Shown here piece after piece: positions 1 through 8,869 of a DNA stretch of 64,000 bases; the first letter of the stretch is position 1; every line of letters begins with the position of its first letter. The notes beneath the pieces are model-generated. The model was given only the letters and a program-made list of their open reading frames with translations, had not been told where the DNA came from and did not search any database. The position numbers and the translations under genes are program-made. Source of the stretch: Bacteroidota bacterium (GTDB lineage Bacteria; Bacteroidota; Bacteroidia; Chitinophagales; Chitinophagaceae); NCBI GenBank assembly GCA_030706635.1, contig JAUZOD010000008.1, positions 43,670 through 107,669 on the forward strand. Direction: 5' to 3'.

Positions 1-1
1 C

Positions 2-949
2 GTACGCAATCCGTTGCTGGAGACAAAATTTGCCGGATTATCGTTTAGGAACAGGGTTGGACTGGCCGCCGGGTTCGACAAAAATGCCCTTTATCTCCAA
101 AGCCTGGAGACACTGGGTTTTGGCTTCGTGGAAATCGGCACAGTAACCCCGCTTCCCCAGAAAGGAAATCCGGTACCAAGGCTGTTCCGTTTAAAAAAAG
201 ATCTGGCGCTCATCAACCGGATGGGCTTTAATAATCAGGGCGCCGACCGGGTGGCTCTGCACCTGAAAAAATGGAAAGAAAAAAAACAGAAATCCGGAAA
301 GCAAGCCCTGATCATCGGCGGAAATATCGGCAAAAACAAAATCACGCCCAATGAAGATGCGTGGAAGGATTACGAGATCTGTTTTCTTAAGCTTTTTCCC
401 TGGGTGGACTATTTTGTTGTGAATGTAAGTTCGCCCAATACGCCAGGTCACCGGGCATTGCAGGAAAAGGAATCCCTGCGGAAAATTCTCACCTGTTTAC
501 AACAAAGCGCCCCGCAGCTGGCGGCGCCCAAACCCATACTACTGAAAATTGCGCCCGATCTGGCTTCGGAACAGGTGGATGAGATACTGGATCTGGCAAT
601 GGAAATCAAACTCGACGGATTGGTGGTAAGCAACAGCAGTATTTCCAGGGAAAACCTGAACTGTCCGGCCGCGCAACTGGAAAAGATCGGAGTGGGAGGG
701 CTTACCGGTAAACCCCTGACGAAACGATCAACAGAACTGGTACAATATATTTCAACAAAAGCCAGGAATCAAATACCGATCATAGCATCCGGCGGGATTT
801 TTAATGCCACAGACGCTTTGGAAAAAATAAATGCAGGAGCAACCCTGGTGCAGGTATGGACAGGATTCATTTACGAAGGTCCGGCGATTGTAAAGAAAAT
901 CTTAAGCGGAATGGAGAAAATCAGCGGTAAAAATTCAAATCAGTTTTAG
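2..949 (+). CDS. pyrD: Dihydroorotate dehydrogenase (quinone), 5' end outside window
   Basis: Frame open to window edge (VRNPLLETKFAGLSFRNRVGLAAGFDKNA...); motifs GLAAGFDKN, NVSSPNTPGHRALQ, SGGIFNATDALEKINAGATLVQVWTGFIYEGP. Confidence 0.95.
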   Translation, partial: VRNPLLETKFAGLSFRNRVGLAAGFDKNALYLQSLETLGFGFVEIGTVTPLPQKGNPVPRLFRLKKDLALINRMGFNNQGADRVALHLKKWKEKKQKSGKQALIIGGNIGKNKITPNEDAWKDYEICFLKLFPWVDYFVVNVSSPNTPGHRALQEKESLRKILTCLQQSAPQLAAPKPILLKIAPDLASEQVDEILDLAMEIKLDGLVVSNSSISRENLNCPAAQLEKIGVGGLTGKPLTKRSTELVQYISTKARNQIPIIASGGIFNATDALEKINAGATLVQVWTGFIYEGPAIVKKILSGMEKISGKNSNQF

Positions 950-1642
950 CAGGGACGCTGCCGCCACAGCAGCTGTTTCTGATCTTAGCCTGTGATCCCC
1001 GAGATGCACGGCAACAAATCCCGCCCGGAAAGCCATATTGATTTCTTCGTCTGTAAAATCCCCTTCGGGACCAACCAGGATCAGCTGGGAAGAAAGACTG
1101 ATATCGATCATTCCGCTCAGCTGCCTTTTTTCCCCGCTCCCGCAATGGGCGATGAATTTCTGATCAGAGACGGCATTCTCGACAAACTCCAAAAAATGTG
1201 CTGGCTCCTGCAATACGGGCATCCAGGACTGCTGCGACTGGATCAGTGCACTCTCCATAATGGATTGCATTCTGTCCATCCGGAATTGCTGCTTTTCTGT
1301 GCGGCTGCATTTTAACGGAATGACTTCCGAAATACCCAGTTCCGTTGCTTTCTCGAGAAACCATTCAAACCGGTTGGTATTTTTTAACAGGGAAAGTGCG
1401 ATGGTCACGCGATTCGCATCAGACTTCTGAAATTTCCTCTCCGATAGCCTTACGCGGCAGCGTTTCTTATGAGCGTCCAGGATGCTGGCCTTTGCCCGCA
1501 AACCCCTGCCATCAGTAAGTATCAGGTGCTCCCCATCCTGCATGCGAAGCACCTGTACAATATGGCGGGAAGCAGCTTCGTCCAATAGGAATTCCTCTGC
1601 AACATGGCTCAGAGAGGCTAAATAAAAATAGGCGCCGGGCAT
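935..1642 (-). CDS. rsmE: 16S rRNA (uracil1498-N3)-methyltransferase
   Basis: RsmE C-terminal SPOUT motif LILVGPEGDFTDEEI...VHLGDHRLRSETAAVAAASLL. Confidence 0.93.
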   Translation of the reverse strand: MPGAYFYLASLSHVAEEFLLDEAASRHIVQVLRMQDGEHLILTDGRGLRAKASILDAHKKRCRVRLSERKFQKSDANRVTIALSLLKNTNRFEWFLEKATELGISEVIPLKCSRTEKQQFRMDRMQSIMESALIQSQQSWMPVLQEPAHFLEFVENAVSDQKFIAHCGSGEKRQLSGMIDISLSSQLILVGPEGDFTDEEINMAFRAGFVAVHLGDHRLRSETAAVAAASLLKLI

Positions 1643-1675
1643 ATCTGTGAATATAACAAGAGGGAAGCAGCGGTA

Positions 1676-3244
1676 TCAGAACGGGTTTTCTTCCTCATCA
1701 TTAAAAGGAATGTCATTCATTTTACTCCCTGCCTGAATATACAATTTGGGTCCGCCCTGGCCGCCCTGATCACCCTGCACAGGCTTCCAGTTGCCGCCCG
1801 GCGGGAGCTGGTCGAATCCGCCGGCACCGTCATCATCCATGAATTTCTGAATATGCAACAGCGCTTTGAGCTTGATGGTTTCCAGTGATCCGTTCCTGTG
1901 CTTGGCGATGCGAACATGGGTTTCCCCTTTATTGCTTTCGCCAAATTCATTGGCTGTAATATCGTAGTATTCGGGACGGTAAAGGAACATCACCATGTCG
2001 GCATCCTGTTCAATGGCGCCCGATTCGCGAAGATCACTCAGCTGCGGCATTTTATTGCCTTCTTTTCTTTTTTCCACCTCGCGGCTCAATTGGGAAAGTG
2101 CAACGATAGGCACCTGGAGTTCTTTGGCCAGTCCCTTCAGGTCCCTGGAAATCCGGCTGATTTCCTGCTCGCGGTTCCCATTCCGGTTTTCTCCTGTGCC
2201 GCTCATCAGCTGCAAATAATCTATAATGATCAGTCCGACATCATGTTTATTCTTCAGCCTCCGGCATTTGGCCCGAAGCTCGAAAATATTTAACGCTGCA
2301 GAATCATCAATGAAGATGGGAGCCTGGGCGAGACGCTGGATGCCTTTGGCATAGAGTTGTTTCATCTCATGTTCTTCCAATTTCCCCCGGGCAATTTTTT
2401 CCAGCCAGATCTCACTTTCAGCGGAAAGAATACGCTGTACCAACTGGCTGGCGCTCATTTCCAGGCTGAAAATGGCTACCGGGGTAGACTTGGTAGGGTG
2501 CAAAGCCGCATTACGGGCCAGATTAAGGGCGAAAGCCGTTTTACCAACCGAAGGGCGTGCTGCCAGGATGATCAGATCTGTTGGCTGCCAGCCATAGGTG
2601 ATCCGGTCGAGCGAAGCAAAACCGGAAGGCACTCCCGATATTTCTTCATTTTTGTTTCTCAGATCTTCAATGCGCTGAATGGTCTTCACCAGCACGGTAT
2701 CTATACTGTCAAAATTCTTGCGTAAGTGATTGTTGGTGATCTCAAAAAGTTTGGTTTCCGCGTCATCCAGCAGATCGAATACATCGGTGCTGTCTTCGTA
2801 AGCATCTCCGATGATTTCCCCCGAAATGCGGATCAATTCCCTTTGAATGAATTTCTGGAGGATAATGCGCGAATGGGCATCAATATTGGCCGCAGAAACC
2901 ACCGAATTGGTTAGGCGGGTAATATAATACGGGCCTCCGGTCATCTCAAGTTCTTCCCTGAATTTAAGCTCTTCTACAACGGTGAGCATATCAATCGGCT
3001 GACTTTTCTGCGCCAGGGATTGCATAGCACGGTAAATCCGCTGGTGGCTTTCCACATAAAAGCATTCCGGTTTCAGAATTTCAATCACGGTATCAAAAGC
3101 TGCTTTTTCCAGCATGATGGCCCCCAGAACCGCCTCCTCCAACTCACGGGCCTGCGGGGGCACTTTGCCGTACATCATGGTGCTGACATCTACCGGCGAC
3201 TTCCGTCGCAGTTTCCGGTCTGTATTCAAATTAGTGAGCTCCAT
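1676..3244 (-). CDS. dnaB: Replicative DNA helicase DnaB
   Basis: PPQARELEEAVLGAIMLE..., Walker A ARPSVGKTAFALN, LIIIDYLQLMSG, LSQLSREVEKR; no intein seen. Confidence 0.97.
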   Translation of the reverse strand: MELTNLNTDRKLRRKSPVDVSTMMYGKVPPQARELEEAVLGAIMLEKAAFDTVIEILKPECFYVESHQRIYRAMQSLAQKSQPIDMLTVVEELKFREELEMTGGPYYITRLTNSVVSAANIDAHSRIILQKFIQRELIRISGEIIGDAYEDSTDVFDLLDDAETKLFEITNNHLRKNFDSIDTVLVKTIQRIEDLRNKNEEISGVPSGFASLDRITYGWQPTDLIILAARPSVGKTAFALNLARNAALHPTKSTPVAIFSLEMSASQLVQRILSAESEIWLEKIARGKLEEHEMKQLYAKGIQRLAQAPIFIDDSAALNIFELRAKCRRLKNKHDVGLIIIDYLQLMSGTGENRNGNREQEISRISRDLKGLAKELQVPIVALSQLSREVEKRKEGNKMPQLSDLRESGAIEQDADMVMFLYRPEYYDITANEFGESNKGETHVRIAKHRNGSLETIKLKALLHIQKFMDDDGAGGFDQLPPGGNWKPVQGDQGGQGGPKLYIQAGSKMNDIPFNDEEENPF

Positions 3245-3418
3245 GTATCCGCTTGATTTTTTGCAGTTCGGAAAGGGGTGGCAATCTATATTAGGGAATG
3301 GTTAATCTATGATGATCCAAATGTTACCAAAAGAGATCAGGAAGGCGAATATAAACCCCCTTGATTCCTCCAAAGAAAAATTTCATTTTTTTAATTTATC
3401 CAGCATACATACACGGGG

Positions 3419-3524
3419 TTATTAACAGGTATTGCCGAGTTATGCACAAATAACTATCGTCTATTCACAATTTAAAAAAGTTTTCCGCTTTCTGAAGAAA
3501 GAAATTCACACTTGTTGTGCATAA
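3419..3524. promoter_or_regulatory. DnaA-box cluster in intergenic region upstream of dnaB
   Basis: TTATGCACA (3440-3448, +) and TGTGCATAA (3516-3524, = TTATGCACA on -) both match TTATNCACA; one-mismatch boxes TTATTAACA (3419-3427) and CTATTCACA (3461-3469). Confidence 0.5.
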
Positions 3525-3602
3525 AGATTTCCGACCGAATATTTTGCAAAACAAGAATCCCTGAATTGTTTAAAATCAACTGTCCTGCGCCGGAGACCCC
3601 AT

Positions 3603-3639
3603 AATAAACCCCGGCCGGTTTACACGGCCGGGGTTTATT
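3603..3639. terminator. Strong, roughly symmetric intrinsic terminator
   Basis: AATAAACCCCGGCCG-gtttaca-CGGCCGGGGTTTATT, 15-bp perfect stem, 22 nt downstream of the - strand gene ending at 3661. Confidence 0.8.
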
Positions 3640-3660
3640 TTAAAAAAAGGGATTGTTATT

Positions 3661-5094
3661 TTAATTCGCTCGTCTTGTTGCCGGTCTTTCTGTTTTTTTG
3701 TCGTCTGGTTTTGGCGGATTACGGTTCACGGGTTGAGGCTGAACCTGCCTTGGCGCCTGCCGTGCAGACTGCGGATTCTGTGCAGGCGCTGCCGGTCTCA
3801 AGTGCATCTGCTGACGATTTGCCGGCGATGGCTGGGGAAGGCTCTGCTGCTGCGCCGGGACGGGGTTTCCGCCTCTTTGATTGAAACGGGAATCCGACGG
3901 CCGGCCGGTTACTGCAGGACTTGGATTCGCCTGCGCAGGTTGCAAAACCGGTGCTGATACCGGTCTGTTACTGTTATTCGGTGTCTGAACGGATGGTTGC
4001 GGCACACGTCTATTGTTGTAGCTGGGATTTTGCAAAGCGGGCTGTGTTGCCGGCCGGTTACTGTTCGGATTCTGAACAGCAGGTTGGGCAACCGGTCTGT
4101 TGTTATAGTTCGGGTTCTGTAAGGCTGGCCGCGTTTCAGGCCTGTTATTATTATTCGGATTCGGTGCGGCAGGTTGGGGTGCAGGCCTGTAATTATTATT
4201 TGGATTCGGTACGACAGGTTGAGGTGCAGGTCTGTTATTATCACCCTGGTTTTGCAGCTGGGGGCGAACATCCCTTAAGGTTTGTACACGCGCGGGTGCG
4301 GGCCTTGATGCTCCCTCCGGGCGGTTGGACGGCGTCGCGTCTATGCGTGGCCGGTAGATGTTGTACTGATTTCCGGAAACCCGGCTTCCCGGGGTATTGG
4401 CTTCCCGGATTTGCACTGGCCGGATGTTCGCGCCGCTGACCCTTCTGACTTCAGCAGGATCAGGACCCGGTGCATAAGCATACCGCGCCCGGTTTGTTCC
4501 ACTGTAATTATTGATGATGGTGGTATTATTGATGATGGTTACATTACGGGACTGATCCACATGATACTGTTGCCAGCGGGGATTTCCCATATAACGGCGG
4601 GGCACAAAATTCCAGTAGTTCATGGGTGGATTATAAGAACCCAGGGCCACATCAACGGAAACATTCGGCCCGAGGGGCGCCCAACCGTAATAATCATTTC
4701 CGCCTCTCCAGCTTACCCAGGCAGGAGCCCATTCATTTCCCGGCACCCACATCCATCCATAACCCCCTTCATAAAACCAACGGCCGTAATGAAAGGTTGC
4801 CCATCCCCAGTTGTAATCTGAAGCCCAGGTCCATCCCGCGTCTGTATAGATCCAATTGCCGTTGGTGCTGTAAGGCATGAAGTCCGGGCCGGCATTCGGC
4901 ATCCATACATAGCCATAACCGGGATGATTGATCCAGGTGCCATAGGGAGAGAGATCATCATAAAAAGACTGATAAGAAACTGCGGGCGCGGGCTCAGGAG
5001 CAGCCTCATAGCTTTCCGTCTGAACAACCTGAACGGGACCGCAGGATGCAATGAGGAACATGCCTGAAATAAGGCATAACATAATATTTTTCAT
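3661..5094 (-). CDS. Secreted lipoprotein-like protein with aromatic (YxWGW/DUF6600-like) N-terminal domain and Pro/Asn-rich repetitive tail
   Basis: Lipobox-like MLCLISGMFLIASCGP; YGTWINHPGYGYVWMP..., WVPGNEWAPAWVSWRGGNDYYGWAPLGP; tail of imperfect NNNRPxxQPxxxNP repeats. Confidence 0.75.
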   Translation of the reverse strand: MKNIMLCLISGMFLIASCGPVQVVQTESYEAAPEPAPAVSYQSFYDDLSPYGTWINHPGYGYVWMPNAGPDFMPYSTNGNWIYTDAGWTWASDYNWGWATFHYGRWFYEGGYGWMWVPGNEWAPAWVSWRGGNDYYGWAPLGPNVSVDVALGSYNPPMNYWNFVPRRYMGNPRWQQYHVDQSRNVTIINNTTIINNYSGTNRARYAYAPGPDPAEVRRVSGANIRPVQIREANTPGSRVSGNQYNIYRPRIDATPSNRPEGASRPAPARVQTLRDVRPQLQNQGDNNRPAPQPVVPNPNNNYRPAPQPAAPNPNNNNRPETRPALQNPNYNNRPVAQPAVQNPNSNRPATQPALQNPSYNNRRVPQPSVQTPNNSNRPVSAPVLQPAQANPSPAVTGRPSDSRFNQRGGNPVPAQQQSLPQPSPANRQQMHLRPAAPAQNPQSARQAPRQVQPQPVNRNPPKPDDKKTERPATRRAN

Positions 5095-5308
5095 GGTTAC
5101 AACTTTAGCGGACTAAACCAGTCCGGTTATTTGATCATAGAACGAGTAGAAAGTACAATTATTTACGATTGATTAACAAAAAATTAAAGTTAAGTGCTTC
5201 CATCTAAAATCCTGCCATACATCATGTAAGGCTTCTTTTTGTTGGTTTAAAGCCGCAGAAACCCCATAAAAACTATCTTTACCGTTCTAAAAAAGAGAAA
5301 ACCTTTTC

Positions 5309-7744
5309 ATGACCATCAGCTATAACTGGCTTTGCGACTATCTTCCGGACAATCTTAAAGTAAAACCCACCCCTGAACAGCTTTCCCGAATGCTCACTTC
5401 CGTTGGGCTCGAGGTGGAGGGCATGACAAAATATGAATCGATCAAAGGCCTCCTGGAAGGATTGGTTGTGGGAGAAGTATTGACCTGTGAGCCACATCCC
5501 AACGCTGACAAGCTGAAAGTGACCCGGGTAAATATTGGCGGACCGGAAACCTTACAAATTGTTTGTGGCGCATCCAATGTAGCTGTGGGGCAGAAAGTGG
5601 TGGTGGCTACCCCGGGTTCCACGTTGCATCCCGAAACAGGCCCCCCATTCAGTATTAAAGCGACAAAGATCCGCTCTGTGGAAAGCGAGGGAATGCTTTG
5701 TGCAGAAGATGAAATTGGCCTGGGGAAAAACCACGCCGGAATTCTTGTACTTGCGCAGAATCTTCGCCCGGGTTCCCCGGTTGCTGATTACCTGAAGCCC
5801 TATTCAGATCATATATACGAAATTGGGCTTACGCCCAACCATATGGATGCCATGAGCCATATCGGGGTGGCCAGGGATATCTGCGCTTATCTATCGCAAC
5901 AGGACAAAAAAGAATTCAGGGTAAAATGGCCTGTTTTACCGCATTTCACAACTGATAACCGCAACCCACCCATAGCCGTGCATATCGAAAACCGAAAAGC
6001 CTGTGGCCGGTATTCCGGCGTAAGCATAAAGGGGCTTAGCATCCAGGATTCTCCCCAGTGGATGCAGAACAGACTCCGGTCTATTGGCGTGAGGCCGATC
6101 AATAACGTGGTAGATATCACCAATTTTGTATTGCATGAAATGGGACAGCCCCTGCATGCATATGATTCTTCCCGGATTAAAGGAAATCAAATCATTGCTA
6201 AGAACCTGCCTGCCGGAACTTCTTTCATTACGCTGGATGGAAAAGAAAGAAAGCTTGACGCTGAAGATCTGATGATCTGCGACGCTGAAGCACCGCTTTG
6301 CATTGCCGGGGTCTTTGGCGGATTAAACAGCGGTATAACCAGTTCCAGCAGCGGCCTTTTCCTGGAAAGCGCCTGGTTCAATCCAACAGGTATCAGAAGA
6401 ACTTCTTTTCGTCATGGCCTCCGGACGGATGCGGCGACCCATTTCGAAAAAGGCATGGACATCAGCGGAACCGTGGCGGCACTCAAAAGAGCCGCCGCAC
6501 TGATCCGGGAATATGCAGGCGGACAAATAGATACCGATATCACGGATGTTTATCCGGAGCCATATCCCAGGGATCAGATCCTGCTTAAGTATCATTACCT
6601 GAAAAAACTGAGCGGCAAAAATTACCACTCGGAAGCGGTTAAGAATATTTTGCTTTCCCTGGGCTTCGATATCCTGCGGGAAGGCATGGACGATCTGCTG
6701 GTTGCGGCTCCCCATCATAAACCGGATATCCAATTACCTGCTGACGTGGTGGAGGAGATCATGCGCATCGACGGATATGACAATATTGAGATACCTGTTT
6801 CCATAACCATCTCTCCTTCGGTGGAAACGGACCGGGACGGTACAGCCCTCCGGGAAAAGATTGCCGGTTATCTTACAGGTTCGGGGTTCAGTGAGATCTT
6901 CACCAATTCCATTACCAACAGCGCCTATTTCAGCGCCGCAGAACTGGATACTGCAGTGCACATGATCAACAGCCTGAGCGCAGAACTCAATATCATGCGA
7001 CCCTCTCTTCTGGAAACAGGATTGGAAAGTATCGCCTGGAACATTAACCGCAAAAACAACGCCCTCCGGTTTTTTGAAGTTGGAAAATCATATCATACGC
7101 ATCAAGCAGGCAATTATCAGGAAATCAACCATTGCTGCCTGTATCTGACCGGCAGTCTGCAACCGGATAGCTGGAAGGGAAAATCTGCAGCAGCAGATTT
7201 TTTCTACCTGAAGGGGATATGCGAAAACATACTGAAACTCGTAAACATTCAGGGAACAGCCGATTTGATGTCTCATCCGAAACTAAGCGCCGGGATGGAA
7301 ATGATTTATGGGAAATATACCCTGCTTCAAGCTGGTCTGGTAAATAATTCCCTCCTGGCCAGATTCGATATCCGTCAACCGGTTTATTATGCTGATCTGA
7401 ACTGGGACAATCTGGTGCTACTGTCTTCCCAGAAACCGGTCCTTTTTACAGAGCTGCCCCGGCAGGTTCCGGTAAGCCGCGATCTGGCTTTGGTGGTTGA
7501 AAAATCCCTACCTTTTGAATCAGTAAAGAAGACGCTGCAGGGAATCGGGCTGGAAAAATTACAACAAGTACAACTATTTGATATTTTTGAAAGCGGGAAA
7601 CTGGGAACAGACAAAAAATCTCTGGCTGTCAGTTTTACTTTCCTCGATCCGGAAAAGACCCTGACCGATAAGGAAATTGACGGGATGATGAGCAGGATCA
7701 TGAAAGCAGCGGAAGAGGAGCTAAAAGCAGAGATCAGGAAATAA
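5309..7744 (+). CDS. pheT: Phenylalanine--tRNA ligase beta subunit
   Basis: MTISYNWLCDYLP..., tRNA-binding domain GEVLTCEPHPNADKLKVTRVNIG, B3/B4 and B5 domains, C-terminal FDX-ACB domain. Confidence 0.97.
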   Translation: MTISYNWLCDYLPDNLKVKPTPEQLSRMLTSVGLEVEGMTKYESIKGLLEGLVVGEVLTCEPHPNADKLKVTRVNIGGPETLQIVCGASNVAVGQKVVVATPGSTLHPETGPPFSIKATKIRSVESEGMLCAEDEIGLGKNHAGILVLAQNLRPGSPVADYLKPYSDHIYEIGLTPNHMDAMSHIGVARDICAYLSQQDKKEFRVKWPVLPHFTTDNRNPPIAVHIENRKACGRYSGVSIKGLSIQDSPQWMQNRLRSIGVRPINNVVDITNFVLHEMGQPLHAYDSSRIKGNQIIAKNLPAGTSFITLDGKERKLDAEDLMICDAEAPLCIAGVFGGLNSGITSSSSGLFLESAWFNPTGIRRTSFRHGLRTDAATHFEKGMDISGTVAALKRAAALIREYAGGQIDTDITDVYPEPYPRDQILLKYHYLKKLSGKNYHSEAVKNILLSLGFDILREGMDDLLVAAPHHKPDIQLPADVVEEIMRIDGYDNIEIPVSITISPSVETDRDGTALREKIAGYLTGSGFSEIFTNSITNSAYFSAAELDTAVHMINSLSAELNIMRPSLLETGLESIAWNINRKNNALRFFEVGKSYHTHQAGNYQEINHCCLYLTGSLQPDSWKGKSAAADFFYLKGICENILKLVNIQGTADLMSHPKLSAGMEMIYGKYTLLQAGLVNNSLLARFDIRQPVYYADLNWDNLVLLSSQKPVLFTELPRQVPVSRDLALVVEKSLPFESVKKTLQGIGLEKLQQVQLFDIFESGKLGTDKKSLAVSFTFLDPEKTLTDKEIDGMMSRIMKAAEEELKAEIRK

Positions 7745-7787
7745 TCCGGAAAAAATCAATTCTCATTTATTAGCAAAAGAATCACTC

Positions 7788-8075
7788 ATGACGAATCCTG
7801 AAATTCAGCTTAAAAGAGTGTATGAAAAGTTTCAGCAACTGGCAAAACTGCACCAGGGTCTGCAGAAGGAAAATGAAAGGTTGAAGGCTGATTTCAAAAA
7901 GATGAGTGTACGTTGTGAGGAGCTTGCCCAGGAAGCAGAAAAATTCCGTCAGCAGACAGAAATCCTGAAATTATCAGGAACTGATATGAACGAAAAGGAA
8001 AAAAAGGACCTTGAGAAAAGGCTAAGCCAGTACGTCAGGGAAATAGATCGCTGCATCGCCCTGCTGAACGAATAG
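7788..8075 (+). CDS. Short coiled-coil protein upstream of zapA (ZapB-like position)
   Basis: 95 aa, high coiled-coil content; between pheT and zapA. Confidence 0.6.
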   Translation: MTNPEIQLKRVYEKFQQLAKLHQGLQKENERLKADFKKMSVRCEELAQEAEKFRQQTEILKLSGTDMNEKEKKDLEKRLSQYVREIDRCIALLNE

Positions 8076-8098
8076 AAAAAGGAAAAGGGGTTTAAATT

Positions 8099-8431
8099 TC
8101 AGATACGCTTCACACAACGCATCTTCATTTCGTCGTCACCCTGGGACACTTCGAGTGTGTACACGCCATAGGGTAGCTCATTGAGGCCGTCCCAGTCAAG
8201 CAATTGCCTGCCGAAGCCACCCAGTTCTTTACTGAGTTCACTGCAGATACTGCCGTGATCATCTTTCAAGACTGCTTTTAATAAGGAATTGTGTGTTTGA
8301 TTGATCTCGAAACTGAGTCGGTCAATGAAATTCGGAGATTTGATTTTCAGAAACATGATACTGGATTTGGATACTGGATTAAATTTCCCCGTTATGGATT
8401 CTTCAGAAGAACTTAGCTTAACTTCGAACAA
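8099..8431 (-). CDS. Hypothetical protein whose C-terminus resembles a T9SS sorting domain but lacks a signal peptide
   Basis: 110 aa; C-term LNELPYGVYTLEVSQGDDEMKMRCVKRI. Confidence 0.5.
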   Translation of the reverse strand: MFEVKLSSSEESITGKFNPVSKSSIMFLKIKSPNFIDRLSFEINQTHNSLLKAVLKDDHGSICSELSKELGGFGRQLLDWDGLNELPYGVYTLEVSQGDDEMKMRCVKRI

Positions 8432-8478
8432 TCGTTATCCGGCGGATTTGAAAACAAGTTAAAACAAGAATTCCAGAG

Positions 8479-8763
8479 ATGCAAGAGCTGATTCCAATAA
8501 ATATTGTGATTGGGGATCGTCCGTTCCGGATCAAGATCAAACCGGAGGATGAAGGGACCGTCCGAAGCACGCTTAAAACCATCAACGACAAGATCATCGA
8601 GTTTAAAACCCAGTTTGCCGGGAAAGATATGCAGGACTATGTTTCCATGGTTGTGCTTTGGTACGCGACGCAGTCCGGCCTGAATGAAAGCGGTTCTATT
8701 TCAGCCGACTTTTCGGGCTCCTTGAGTAAATTGGAAGAACAATTGGATAAGATCCTGTCCTGA
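8479..8763 (+). CDS. zapA: Cell division protein ZapA
   Basis: MQELIPINIVIGDRPFRIKIKPEDEGTVRSTLKTINDKIIEFKTQFAGKDMQDYVSMVVLWYA. Confidence 0.88.
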   Translation: MQELIPINIVIGDRPFRIKIKPEDEGTVRSTLKTINDKIIEFKTQFAGKDMQDYVSMVVLWYATQSGLNESGSISADFSGSLSKLEEQLDKILS

Positions 8764-8869
8764 AGGCAGTTCGACTCCGGCCTTCCCAAAATCCCTTATC
8801 TTCGCTCACCATTCCCATTTCCTTCCGAATGGTAAAAATTTGATTATCAACATTTTAAATTAGGACTAC

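Noticed and set aside
191-451. Many antisense ORFs of 60-250 aa across housekeeping genes (e.g. 191-451, 15859-16617, 56402-57676)
   Set aside because: They lie opposite clearly identified genes and lack domains, signal sequences or plausible initiation context.
3921-4439. Antisense ORFs over the Pro/Asn-rich gene (3921-4439 +, 3909-4271 -)
   Set aside because: By-products of repetitive codon usage in the 3661-5094 gene; no recognisable domains.
8764-8869. 6S-like RNA in the zapA-rny gap
   Set aside because: Only 106 nt, with short local hairpins (AAGGC...GGCCTT, ACCATTC...GAATGGT) but no long rod-like fold with a central bubble that I could draw.
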